Shown here: in pieces, positions 37,394 through 48,300 of the stretch
Layout of the letters: each line of letters starts with the position of its first letter
Position numbering within the stretch: position 1 is the stretch's first letter
Assembly (NCBI GenBank): GCA_019828545.1
Contig: JACVRA010000150.1
Span: forward strand, 186,001 to 250,000
Direction: 5' to 3'
DNA length: 64,000 nt
From: Paracamarosporium sp. OC-R06-R3
Taxonomy: Eukaryota; Ascomycota; Dothideomycetes; Pleosporales; Didymosphaeriaceae
The notes under the pieces: generated by a model
Database searches by the model: none
Told to the model about the DNA's origin: nothing
Seen by the model: only the letters and a program-made list of their open reading frames with translations
Position numbers and translations under genes: made by a program

Positions 37394-38305
37394 CTATCCA
37401 AATACAAGTGCCCTCACTTCAATGCTCTCGCGTCCAACAGCGCCCTCTGGCGTCCTGGGATCAACGAAAGCAGTATGCGGCGTGCGACCCCATTGGCCCA
37501 CTAACTCATCGCTATCGAAGCACTTGAGCAACAAACGGTCCTCGTTCTTCATGCCAGACCAGTAATACCACTTTTGCCCCGGATTGTAGTTTACCTGTGC
37601 CGTCTCGCCAGTGCGGTCTGGATATCTGTGCTCTACTGGAATTAAGTCCTCGTCTCGTACGGTTGCGCTATCCGCAAGAGCAAGTGGATGCGCCATGACG
37701 GGCCCATTCAATGGTCTCCATACGTTGATTATGCGGTAACGACCTTGCAGTAGTTGATCCGCTTCGTCGGGAAGATGGAAGCGAACGCGTTGCGCGGCAG
37801 AGAATGGGGTCTGGTCCACGTGAACTCGCGTCACAGGCGCCCTGTTAGCTCCCGGGTGTGACCTTCTGATGGTATGGTCAAACAGGAGGACTTTGTGCGC
37901 GCCGGGCACAGTCCCTAGCAACAGTTTCTCGACCTCAGGATAGTATACCCTCTTGATCTGTTCATCATCCACGAATTCATGTTCTTCTGATGCTACGTTC
38001 TGAATGGTATCGAAAGCGTTATTGTCCAGAGAGAATTTCTGCTCCTGCCCTCGCAGATCATTGAGAGCAACGTCACGTAACGATTCTCCAAAATTGCGTT
38101 GGGGTTTGCCTTCTTGTACTTCAACGTAGTTGTGCGGTTTCGAACCATCCTCAGGCGGCTTGTAGAAAGAAAGTGTAGCAGTTACAGGGCCGCGAGGGAT
38201 GGGAAGGCCTTGGAAGTTTACATCGTTGGACTTGGACGTGGACGCTGTAGGTGTAGTACCCGAGAGCTCGTGTGCGGGAATCGGTCGCGGCGCAGCGGTC
38301 GTCAT
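37394..38305 (-). CDS. AsaB/CmcJ-like Fe(II) oxygenase (hydroxylase/desaturase), 303 aa
   Basis: A single exon of 303 codons, the usual size for the AsaB/CmcJ-like family of non-haem iron, 2-oxoglutarate-type hydroxylases and desaturases in fungal secondary metabolism. The sequence shows the expected order: VTATLSFYKPPEDGSKPHNY near residues 41-60, FDHTIRRSHPG near 142-152, and the metal-binding pair H162-x-D164 in VTRVHVDQTPFSA. After that come the conserved YRIINVWRPLNGPV and, near the end, H277 in RTPHTAFVDP and a terminal Arg-rich strand (ESIEVRAL). H162, D164 and H277 would form the iron triad, and a late Arg would bind the co-substrate; this assignment is by family analogy. The substrate is unknown. 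It is divergent from the short-chain dehydrogenase next door, which hints at joint regulation. Confidence 0.82.
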   Translation of the reverse strand: MTTAAPRPIPAHELSGTTPTASTSKSNDVNFQGLPIPRGPVTATLSFYKPPEDGSKPHNYVEVQEGKPQRNFGESLRDVALNDLRGQEQKFSLDNNAFDTIQNVASEEHEFVDDEQIKRVYYPEVEKLLLGTVPGAHKVLLFDHTIRRSHPGANRAPVTRVHVDQTPFSAAQRVRFHLPDEADQLLQGRYRIINVWRPLNGPVMAHPLALADSATVRDEDLIPVEHRYPDRTGETAQVNYNPGQKWYYWSGMKNEDRLLLKCFDSDELVGQWGRTPHTAFVDPRTPEGAVGRESIEVRALVFG

Positions 38306-39248
38306 TTCGGGCTATGTGGAGATTCGGATCTCTGAAATGTTCAACTATCAAGATAGCGTATTGAAGCTAAAGTGACTGTAATGCAGTGGCGGATGATGGT
38401 AAGAGAGATGCAATGTCGAGCTAGCTGTGATCAATGTGACGAAGAGTGAGTTGCTTTGTGTATGAAGATAAAAGGGTCCTTTAGCCAGGTAGTTCGCATG
38501 TATATATACTCATACGATTAGAAATCCTCGATTGCAGTCCGACTTCGTGCAGCTTCCCTTTGAGCGCACATAGGCGGGGAGATGCGGCAATGGCATCATC
38601 GCCCTATTCCCGAGGTCACTAATACGGTGTTCACCAATCAGTGCAAAGACGGCTGACAAACGGATCTATTGCGTGATTGTAGTGAGTGCGTGAGCCGGTA
38701 AGATGCTGCTGTTTTCTTCTACGTTATTCGAGAGGCCTGAGAGTACTCGAGTGAAGGTGTAAGCTGACAGTGCTATTGCGATGACTTATGCGGAGTGTTT
38801 TTTGCGAGCTTCGGCGATGTCTCGGGGCTTGGCACTCATTGTCCCTCTGGACTGCATACATGATTTCACAGCAACAATCATCGCAGCACAACTGATCGCG
38901 CTGTCTATTGAATCAGATTCCTCAAACACACGGTTATTTACAACAGACCATCGTATACCTCTTGGTTTTGTTGAGTTCATTGGTGGTTGGGAATGTAGAA
39001 CATCGCACTTATAGCGTTACCTTTACATCAAGACTCCACCACATGCTATGCCGCGCGAAAAGCAGTAAAACGCAGTCCAAGTTGCACAAAAAATCCGCAA
39101 TAAATACGAATGTCTCGGTTCACAAGCCCATCGTCAACGTGGACCCTTTCGCTAGGCTCTCAAATATACCTCGACGTCATGATGTTGACATCCATATACT
39201 ACCTTCACATTTCGAGAGGATCTCCTCCCTTCTCTATATAAGCCCATC
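38306..39248. promoter_or_regulatory. Shared divergent promoter region, oxygenase / dehydrogenase
   Basis: This 943-nt region separates the start codons of the AsaB-like gene (minus) and the short-chain dehydrogenase (plus). A TATATATAC element at 38510-38519 lies about 205 nt upstream of the oxygenase start. A TATATAAG element at 39235-39242 lies only about 7 nt upstream of the first dehydrogenase ATG. No convincing gene lies inside; the frames at 38781-39014 and 38908-39255 have no features. Confidence 0.5.
39235..39242 (+). promoter_or_regulatory. TATA box abutting the first dehydrogenase ATG
   Basis: TATATAAG is a near-perfect TATA box. Its distance to the first ATG (39249) is too short for that codon to lie downstream of a TATA-directed start site some 25-35 nt away, which favours the in-frame ATG at 39342 for transcripts made from this element. 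Confidence 0.5.
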
Positions 39249-40388
39249 ATGCTAAGTCTCTTTGCTCGTACTCTACCACCTACAACTCGTAACAATATAT
39301 TCTCACAAGTCCCCAAATTTTCCTACTTCCAGGTCAGAAACATGAGCGGCAAGGCAGACAACGAGCAGCTCAAGGGCTCCAAGCTCTTTGATGTGTCCCA
39401 CATTACGGCAATCGTTACCGGTGGAGGAACTGGCATTGGCTTAATGATTACGCAGGCCCTCGTAGCCAACGGCGCCAAAGTGTACATAACTTCTCGACGA
39501 GACGGGGTGCTTAAGAAAACGGAGGAGCTATACAATACAGGACCAGGAAAGATCATTCCTCTTGTAGGAGATGTGAGCGATAAGAACGACATCAAGCGTC
39601 TTTATGATGAAGTGTCACAGAAGGAGCCGAAAGGGATTCAGCTACTGGTTAACAACGCTGGCATTGCGCGTGACGATGCCACCAAGTAATGAGTCCCAGC
39701 CGAAAAACGCAAGATACCTAAACTGACTGTTAAGGTTCTCTTCTAACGGCCAGCCCGATATGAGCGACCCGCAAGCGATTACCGACCACTTCTTGAAGAC
39801 ACCTGAAGATTCGTGGGCGGACACGTTCAAAACGAACGTCACCGGTATCTACTATATGTCCATGACCTTCCTTCCTTTGCTTGCAAAGGGTCGTGACGTT
39901 ACGCCCGGGTATACGTCTAGTGTCGTCAATATTACTTCAATCTCAGGTTTCATGAAGGGTAGCAGCTCTGGCCAGTTTGCTTACGCTTCTTCAAAAGCCG
40001 CTGCTACCCACCTCACCCGTATGCTCGCAACGACCTTTGCGCAGACTAAGGTCCGCGTAAATTGCATTGCTCCCGGAGTGTTTCCTAGCGAGGTTAGTAG
40101 TCTCTAATAGCAGGCGTGACTTTGGTGTATTGACTATTTCAGATGACTGCTGGCGATTCGGGCGAGGACAACAAGTCAAAGCTCGACATGAAGATGTCGA
40201 ATCCCGCAGGTCGACCTGGCGCCGACACCGATATGGCTGCGTCAATTCTGTTCCTGGCCGGACCAGGTGGTGTGTTCTATAACGAGCAGATTTTATTCCC
40301 TGATGGAGGTATGTCTCGCCTTTCCCCGTAGCTCGACATTTTTCTGAAACAAGCAGGCAACACCCTTGTGCAGCCGGCTGCAAAATAA
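39249..40388 (+). CDS. Short-chain dehydrogenase/reductase, 330 aa (299 aa from inner ATG)
   Basis: Four exons: 39249-39685, 39735-40092, 40143-40308 and 40357-40388, 331 codons with stop. The classical SDR signatures are present: cofactor motif TGGGTGIG (57-64), NNAG (135-138), catalytic S216 in NITSIS, Y229-x-x-x-K233 in FAYASSKAAA, and NCIAPG after the active site. The family uses NAD(P)H to interconvert alcohols and ketones; similarity in pattern to RhlG-type 3-oxoacyl reductases is only suggestive. The first 31 residues (MLSLFARTLPPTTRNN...) are Arg-rich without acids, like a mitochondrial presequence. The inner in-frame ATG at 39342 (MSGKADNEQ) would give a cytosolic form. A TATA box directly before the first ATG favours the inner start. 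Introns are 48-50 nt. It is divergent from the AsaB-like oxygenase. Confidence 0.9.
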
Positions 40389-40463
40389 ACCGCAAATATC
40401 TTTAACGTATATAATACAATGCTACATATTTGTTCATAATAGTATTTCTCATGAAATACCTCT

Positions 40464-41425
40464 TCACAGTTTCGCATAATACCCATGAAGTGACGTACGC
40501 GACCGTGGGATATATGCTGACAAGTTTTCAATACTCCTGGATGTTGGGAACGGTGAATCTGAAGCTATATGCGCCATATCTGGCTGCTGTGGAAGACCGT
40601 TGTTCGTATTCCTTGGCCGTGCCTTCTCAACATCTGGACCTCTTCTCCTGCCCTTGACAAATACTGCGAAGACTCCATCTCGGTGCGCCTGCAGTACACT
40701 AAGTCCTGCCAGTACTACCGAAACGCAACAGATGATTAGCATCAGATATCTTCCCGCTCGCTGGCTTTCGTTAGTTAGTGACTTCTTCTACGTAAGAGTA
40801 TACTGACGGATTTCTTGCAAGCTGGGAATCCATAGACGTCCCTATTTGGAAAAAGACTTGGAACCGCTTCACAGATATAGAACTCCTGCGTGAAGCTCGC
40901 GTCGCGCCATTGCTTGAAATATTGGGGAAGGCGACCTCGTATCTCGCTTACAAAAACGTAGACGACGAAACCGATGGCGGCTGCGGTGTTGGTCACGGCT
41001 GAGATGCAGGCTGCACTGCCGAGCATCCTGATCTGGATACATGTAAGCATCAACCCTTCTCTCAATAACAAGTTTCTACTATTCCGGGCTTTTGGCGAAG
41101 GACGCACATATATGATGTTCGCTCTGCCATTCTTTCTGCACCAATGCAGTATTGGCCAGGCAATGCATAGAAGCGATACGATAAGGCTACATGCCCCAAC
41201 GGCGTACTTTGCAATTGTCGGTCCCGCGTCGATGTTCGACGGGTTCAGCGGGACGAACATGAATTCTGCAATGCTGGATCCAGGATATTGAATTCGCTGA
41301 TTGCGAAAAGCATCCTGTACGCTGGCCTCGAGAACGAGGAGTGCAATTGATAGCGCAAGTAAGGTCAAGGACGACAAGCCAATAGCGATAGTGTATGGTA
41401 TGCAAGGTGAGTCGAGATGGTGCAT
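40464..41425 (-). CDS. Four-span integral membrane protein, unknown family, ~279-304 aa
   Basis: Minus-strand exons are 41425-41108, 41032-40808 and 40760-40464. The second intron (47 nt, GTCAGT..GCCAG with CTAACTAAC branch-like sequence) is needed to reach the last exon. The first (75 nt, GTGCGT..ATCCAG) is in frame without stops, so it may be retained (304 instead of 279 residues). Four hydrophobic spans are visible: TIAIGLSSLTLLALSIALLV, YAVGACSLIVSLLCIAW, ISAVTNTAAAIGFVVYVFV and LMLIICCVSVVLAGLSVL. A polar loop after span 1 and one after span 3 with Cys residues resemble the topology of small fungal tetraspan or MARVEL-like proteins, but I cannot name the family. The C-terminal tail of about 75 residues is basic and Ser/Pro-rich, probably cytosolic. 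Its stop lies 75 nt from the stop of the convergent dehydrogenase gene. Confidence 0.65.
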
Positions 41426-43047
41426 CGTTTTGGAGTAGCTGTCAGTTTGACGGAGGCGGCTGAAAGCATGTTTATGGGTTGCAATGACGATAGCTGTGGT
41501 AATGAGATGGAGGCCTGTTAGGATCTAACACACGGACGATACGCCTGGGGCCACCAGCCCTACGGGTACATGAAGCGGCGTCAAATAGCCGACGAATGCC
41601 AATAAGTCACATTAGACAAACCTATTGTTGATTTTAGTCTTCGTGGCGGATGGAGGCGAGGAGCAGCGGGCGTAGTATACAGTTCAATTTTTGCGCTACA
41701 ATTGGCTTGTGGTAACCGTAATGTCCAAGACATCTTCACGCGATCGACTAAGAAAAAGGCTGTACGAGTGTGACGCGGGTCTCTTTGAAGCTTATACATC
41801 AAGCTTTGGGGGTGCACATCCGTGTAGCCTCTGACCAATCGTGCCGCAGCGTCGAACCCAAAGTCCGTGATCATGAAACGGTTACAGCCTCCCACAGGGC
41901 GCCGTATCGCCCGCAATCTTTTTTTGACTCAGAATATGGCTTTTCTTGACTAGTTTACTCCGATATTCCGATGCTAATCGCTGTAGACTATATATGTATG
42001 TGGATTTGTTGCTGAAAAAAAAAACGGAGCCAAGTTGCGAAATGAATATTTGCGACAAAGTAAAGTGTCGCATCACGACGCTTGATAATGAGAATTACAG
42101 CCCTGTCCAATTGAAAGCGACGATCTGGTAGATGGCGAAGGTGTAGCAGAGACCTAACTCACAGTAGGCCCAAGCTCGAGACGCTGTCCAGCACATTCTT
42201 GATCAGATGTCGAAAACAGACTTTTTCCAATATCTCGTTAGGTAGCAAGATCCTGTATCTTAATGAATAAGAAGAATGGATTGCTAGACAGGTTTGCCAT
42301 CAGGCTCAACACTACGATACGAAAAGAAGCCCATAAAACCAACTTCGTTAACTATGCCATCTGGTGTATCTTAAAACCATGTTCCCATGACAAACATCAT
42401 CATGCGGGTAGGACTGAAAAAGCATGATCTAAGATCAAAAATCGCGGAGTCGCCGAATAGTGCAAGGCTAAAGCAATAAGGCTGCAAGCCGAATGACCAT
42501 TGATTGATTAACCATGTGGGTTTTCGCAATGCTTCGTTAGCGATATTTGGCATCTAGTATTGAACTCATGTAGGAGATCAATAGCGATGAGTTGTTCGTC
42601 TCTAGGCATGGACGGAGGATATTGGCTTGCTTTTCTGTGGTTGCTTACTCATTGAGCTACCTACACCAGCCGGACCAAAAGACGAGGCGTGTCATCGTGC
42701 ATCTATAAGTTTAGACATCTTTAGGACGCTTCTCTGCAGCTGCACGGAAGCAGATGTTGTAACTGCTGCATGAATCGAGCTTCGTTTACAAGACTGATCG
42801 GTCGTATACACGTTTTTTTTTTTCAATTGCGCGCATCAGGGGTAAAGCATTTTGCAATGCGCTCGAACCCTATAGAGCGCACGGTTGGTGATCATCCGGC
42901 GGACGCGGCCAATCAGGCGAGCCTCGGAAGCTGTACTGATATACTAGTAGTGCAATACAAGACATAATCCTGTTCTTGTGGAAAGTACCTCCTTTATCCG
43001 ATGCTTATAGTTATTGTATGGTGGTGGTAAGTGCCCTACACGTTACT
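41426..43047. other. Intergenic, 1.6 kb
   Basis: No supported gene. Composition is balanced to AT-rich, with an A-run near 42015-42024 and a T-run near 42811-42822. The minus frame at 41581-41916 has no protein-like features. The left part should hold the promoter of the four-span membrane gene. Confidence 0.5.
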
Positions 43048-43901
43048 TTATTCTAAAAGCTCGGCTGGCAGCTTGAATTCCTTTGTGATCCTGGTCATGT
43101 TGTTAACCAGATCATTCACATCAACTGCAGTTGATGCGGTGCTGCCGCTCGGAGTGCCAACGCCGCTTGGGCCAAGAGAAGTGGGATCTTCCATCTTCGG
43201 AGGGTCCGTGTCAATCTGAATGGTGACCTGGGTATGATCAGCACGCGCATATGAGACATGGTAAGTGATGAAGGATGCTGAGGATGTACCTCATTGTCCA
43301 GGCAGCTGTAGTCTATACCTACCGGCCCATCGTTCACAAGCGCAACGTCCATCATGGCGGCAAATAAACCATCCTTGACTCTTTCGGGTTTGTAAGAGTC
43401 TTGCACTTTCTTAAAGAAAGCCTGGTAAAATTCCTTAGCCTTGGTTCCGCTTGCGGACTGATGGAAACTGGGCTTATTGCCTTTCTTCATAGAAGCAAGA
43501 AGCGTGAATTGAGAGACTAGTAGGATGCGTGAGCACTATGTCGTCCCAGGGCCTTGGGCTTGCCATACCACAAAGAACTTCGCCTTCGATCTCCATGACG
43601 TTTTTTTTCCACTGTCTGGGTCAGCCTCTATCTCCTCTCCCGCTGTTCGCGACCCACCTTCCCGGGTGGATCCTGGCCTTCATCATCCCAAAGCTTCGCT
43701 TTTAGTATCTTGCCCGGCATTGACTCGATGTCCTTTTCGGTATCATCCTTCGAGATGGCGGCGAGGACAAGGAGGCCTTTGCCGATGGAGGAGATGAGCT
43801 GGCCGTCAACGGTCACTGAGGCGGATTTGACGCGCTGGAGGACAGCTGCATGCAACGGTCAGAGTCGTCGTTCAGCATGAGGACAGTGACATACTCCTCA
43901 T
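43048..43901 (-). CDS. DTD1: D-aminoacyl-tRNA deacylase (DTD), 203 aa
   Basis: Five exons on the minus strand: 43901-43895 (only 7 nt, ATGAGGA), 43845-43658, 43611-43569, 43516-43323 and 43227-43048, 204 codons in all. The product begins MRTVLQRVKSASVTVDG and has the family hallmarks: GKGLLVLAAISKDDT, AKLWDDEGQDPPGKWKKNV, the SQFTL motif (VSQFTLLASMKKGNKPSFHQ), and NDGP-VTIQIDT, whose Gly-Pro pair is the chiral-proofreading element. The enzyme removes D-amino acids (and Gly) from mischarged tRNAs in the cytosol. The last splice matters: a GTAGGT donor right after NDGP gives the conserved NDGPVTIQ, whereas a second in-frame GTACAT donor 33 nt later would insert 11 residues into this motif. A Ser/Pro/Thr-rich insertion (about 25 residues) lies before the C-terminal helix. 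Head-to-head with Not3. Confidence 0.92.
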
Positions 43902-44359
43902 GGTGGCGGGGTAGTGCTTTGTTGAACCGGCGTTGAGGAAGGAGGTGGGCCGGCTGCAGTTGCCCTGTCGGCGAGCGCGAAGTATCAGCGACCGTGGCGG
44001 CGATGAACAGCGATCAGTAGTGAATGCTAGCAGCCGCACAGGGTTCCGTGTGCGTCCATGTTTATATGACGATGCGACGCGAGAGCTCACTGCGCGCTCT
44101 GTTGACGTGACGCGCGGGGAAGCCACGCTGAGTGCGGTCTTGGCAGTAGCGATCCACAAACGCTAGCCCGAAAGAGCGCTACCTCAGATACCGCATACCA
44201 CTCCGTGCACGTCAAACCGACGACAGACAGCTCGACCCGCGGCCCGCCAGCGAACAATCGCGCGCTCGACATCCTGTTGAGCCATAAATCTCACGACGAG
44301 CAGCAACAGCGCCCCTACAGGCCGCCACCGCACCTCACGCACGAGGCTACGCCCACACG
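43902..44359. promoter_or_regulatory. Divergent promoter, DTD / Not3
   Basis: This 458-nt region between two divergent start codons is GC-rich in the middle and has no TATA-like element. It must supply both promoters. Short open frames inside are not protein-like. Confidence 0.5.
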
Positions 44360-46423
44360 ATGGCACAGCGCAAGCTCCAGCAAGAGATCGACAAATGCTT
44401 CAAGAAGGTCGCTGAAGGGGTTGCGACCTTCGAGAGCATTCACGAAAAGATACAAGTGTGCACGAACCAGTCACAGAAGGAGAAGCTGGAGGACTCGCTC
44501 AAGAAGGAAATCAAGAAGTTGCAGCGGTCGCGAGACCAGATCAAGACATGGGCTACCATGAGCGACATCAAGGACAAGAAGCCTCTGCTCGACCAGCGGA
44601 AGCTGATAGAGACTGTATGCGGACCCTAGCCCTCCTTTTGGTGCGCACACTAACGCTTCGCAGCAAATGGAGAAGTTCAAGGCTGTCGAGAAGGAAATGA
44701 AGACGAAAGCTTACTCCAAGGAAGGCCTACAATTAGCATCGAAACTCGATCCAAAAGACAAAGAGAAGGCAGAGACAGTCGAGTTCCTGCAGCACATGAC
44801 TGAAGAGCTGGACCAGCAGGTGGAAAGGATAGAAGCCGAGGTGGAAACGATGCAGGCCACAACGAAGAAGGGCAAGAAGGGCACCACAAATGCGGAGCGG
44901 ATATCAGAGCTTGAGGAGACGGTGGAGCGACATAAGTGGCATATGGGGAAACTGGAGTTGCTGCAGCGAGCGCTGCAGAACGGCAATGTCGAGACGGACC
45001 AGGTCAAAGAGGTCGAGGAGGGCATACGGTACTATGTCGAGAGCAATCAAGAGCCGGATTTCATGGAGGACGACACGATATATGACGACTTCAATTTGGA
45101 TGAGGAGGAAGCCGCCTACGGTCTGGCGCAGGAAGTGGATCGTGTGTCGTCACAAGACACTCAATCAATACAGGACGACATTGCAGAGCCCGAACCGAGA
45201 CCAACGAGTATCGGCGCGAAAGGGAAGCCTGCGGAGACCGTGCAAACAGGTGCGAGACGATCGTCAACACAGCTCAAATCACCACTTCCAGCTTTGGCAA
45301 CGCTGCATACACCTTTGCCTGGTGTGTCCAGTGCAGCGCCCAACTCCATGAAACCTGCTCCACTTCCCACACGAACACCAGGAGAGCCTCTCAAATATGC
45401 CTCGGCGGCCGCGGCTGCAGCCGCAAGTGATAAAAATGGGGTCGGGATTGCACCGCTGCCGCCACCACCGGGTACAGCTGCGGCACAAACAGGTCTCGCT
45501 CCTAGCGGTGCACGGACAAGCGCTACGACATCGCCCGCTCCTTCGCATCCTCAGTTGGCATCGCAACCTCCAGCTGGCACACCCGACACTGCACCGCAGT
45601 CCCAGCCAACTAAATCTCCGGCAGTGACGCCAGCAACAGCTGCTATAGAGAAGGACCCATTGTCACGTGCTCCATCGTCTGACAGCAGGAAGACACCGGC
45701 TCCTGATCGGGCAGAAGATGAAGAGACACAGTCAACGACACCGCCTCTGACGAATGGAGAGTCGCACGCTGAAGATGAAGAGGAAGAGTCTATATTCCAT
45801 CTCCCATCAACCTTGCAAGATCTCTTTGAATCTTTAGAAGCGACCAAAAACGACATCAACGCCTCGTCAACAAAGCCCCCGGACGAGCGAATGCTCGCTG
45901 CAAGTATGGCCACGGCCCCAGACTCAGCAGACACGGAAGCGCCACGGCACTATCGCCCACAGAACCCGTACCCATATACGCCTGCGCATTACCCACAGGA
46001 ACCATTGGCGATATTTGACGATCCTCGTCTGTATTCACGCATAGAGACAGATGCTCTATTCTATGCTTTCTACTATCGTCAAGGTACCTATCAGCAGTAT
46101 CTTGCTGCAAAAGCGCTAAAATCTCAAAGCTGGCGGTTTCACAAGCAGTATCAGACTTGGTTCCAGCGCCACGAAGAGCCAAAAGCTATAACCGAAGATT
46201 ATGAGCAGGGGACGTACAGGTTCTTCGACTATGAAAGCACGTGGTAAGCACTTATTTCATCCCTTACCCTGCCTAATGTCGCCTTCCCCGGACCCAGAAC
46301 TGCGCCACGTTTGCCTGTCGTGGCGTCAGAACCAAAGTTTGATCTAGACTAACATGTCCCAGGATGAATAGAAGGAAAGCTGATTTCCGCTTTGCCTACA
46401 AATTCCTAGAGGATGAATTGTGA
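44360..46423 (+). CDS. CCR4-NOT complex subunit Not3/Not5, 631 aa
   Basis: Three exons: 44360-44614, 44664-46243 and 46363-46423, 632 codons with stop. Residues 2-230 form the Not3/Not5 N-terminal coiled coil ([64 protein letters not shown]) and end with an acidic [16 protein letters not shown] low-complexity linker rich in Pro, Ala, Ser and Thr spans about 240-500, including a run of Ala near 45402-45425. The C terminus from about residue 513 is the NOT2/3/5 (NOT-box) domain: [59 protein letters not shown], and finally [20 protein letters not shown] from the last exon. The subunit bridges Not1 and Not2 in the cytoplasmic deadenylase complex and contributes to mRNA decay and translational sensing. 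One ancestral fungal gene corresponds to both yeast NOT3 and NOT5. Confidence 0.95.
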
Positions 46424-48300
46424 ACGAATGGTTCACATCCCCAACATCTCTAGTGCGGCTAACGGTAGCGCGGTTGTATGAGTTATTAGGTAGTAGTCAA
46501 TGTTACCCAAAGGGTAGTTTCTCGAACCAGACCAAACGCAACAATTCTCACCGACATGATTTGCGCTAGATGTCTAGACTAGACCGTCGAATAGTGACCT
46601 CTTGGTAAAGATATGCGGTGAGTCAGTGGTGTATCATGCATAGGCGGTTCTGCCTGGAGGGAGAAGCCATAAGATCGTAGGCCTGCACCTCATGCATCGT
46701 ACCCATATTTTAAATATCGAACGCGTTTTCACCTCAGCTGCGCTGGTTGCGACTGGTTATAATGATCGGGCGAGTTCTGACATAATCTTCGCTATTGGCC
46801 ATTCGCATGCTATTGGCTGACAATGTCCAGGCTCGCCTTGGCTCGGCCCCCACAATGCTCTTCACAGCCTTCAATGTCTATTTGCCTACGGACACGGAAT
46901 CGCAAAAAGCGTACCCTAAACGCCACTCGCGCGGAAAGTTCTCCGTGATGAGCGAAGTGATTATAAACTAATGAGGACTTCGTCGACTAGTTAGGTCTTG
47001 CCGGGCGAAATGGTTACCGCTTTTGGTGTAACGCACGGTCCCGGAAGAAGTACCTCTAGAGACGGGAGCAACTGTAGGCGACAGCACCGGGGCGTTTGAT
47101 GACCTCAATGTCACTTTGCATCGGCACAACTGAACATTCCGTGACCAGTAGGTGCCCCTGGACGTTTCCCAGCTGGAGCCGGCGTTTTTCTCAGCCCCTG
47201 TCCCACATGTTGGTTTCAACTGCAAACCGGACGGTACTGTGCTCCAGTGCGCTGGCTAGGGACGCACACACGCAACGCAACGGCCCGTAGAAGCCAGGAC
47301 CTCTTGGTGGTTTCTAGGCTTTCTGGAACCCTCATTGTCCTAAGCTTTGTCCGTCCCATGCGGCCGGGCAAAGATGCAAGGCAGTATTCGCTCAGCGAGC
47401 GGTAAGTGGCATGCAAGTCCAATGAAAAGAGAGAGAACTGCATGCCTGCCTAGCGGTGAAGTATGACCATAATCACAATTTAACCCATGATGTTAGCATT
47501 TGAAACTGGTAGCGACTGGCGAAAGACGAAGGTATATGTCTTGGCGCCTACCTGCGGCTACGGGGACGCCAAAAGGCAAGGCTCATCATGCAAAACATAA
47601 GATAACCTATGCACTGAAAGATCCGCTTACATTCTCTGAAACCCCTGTCAGAGCATTAGCCTCATTGTTGAAGAAGCTTCCGTCGCCTCGCCTTCAGCTT
47701 AGCATTCCACAATTGCATCACGCCCAGCGTCATACACCTGTTCATGCCTTTCAGCCTTATCGGCATCAGGGTGTCCGGAAATAATACAGCTGGGACTTGC
47801 CAACATAGCCACTCGCATCCTTCCAATTCACCTACGTACGGCACAGTCTAGGTCCACTGGTATTTCTGGGTTAGTAAGTCACTTTCCAACCTATAGTGAT
47901 AATACGCTCTAGAACATGTTACTAAGAAAGGATCAGCTTGGGTCCCTTTGCTATTCAACCCTCCGGAACTATTATCTATTCGGGAAGTCTCTTTCTCGAG
48001 TAAGTCGGCATGATAATGGGACTGAGACCTTGGGGCCAGTGAAGGATCTTCCACAAGTCTGATATTTAAGCAGTGTACATGGCTCTCCGTACGAGAAGCT
48101 GTCGAATTAGACACAACTAAGACAAGGTCCATCATCGGCAATCTACATGACAGTTGGAAGATATAATACCATCTACTGCACTCGCACGAACGTAACACAC
48201 CATCGCGCCTTTCCCCCACTACTCCCACGCTCTCGCCCACACGCCCAAGCTCTACCGTGCCTCACGTATCCATCCCCTCGGATCCGAGTTCGTTGTCATC
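46424..48300. other. Intergenic, 1.9 kb
   Basis: I see no gene. The left side is probably the Not3 3' untranslated region; the right 300 nt before the zinc-finger gene are C-rich (CTCTCGCCCACACGCCC), as is common for fungal leaders. The frames at 47500-47784 (plus) and 47848-48240 (minus) show no domains. Confidence 0.5.
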
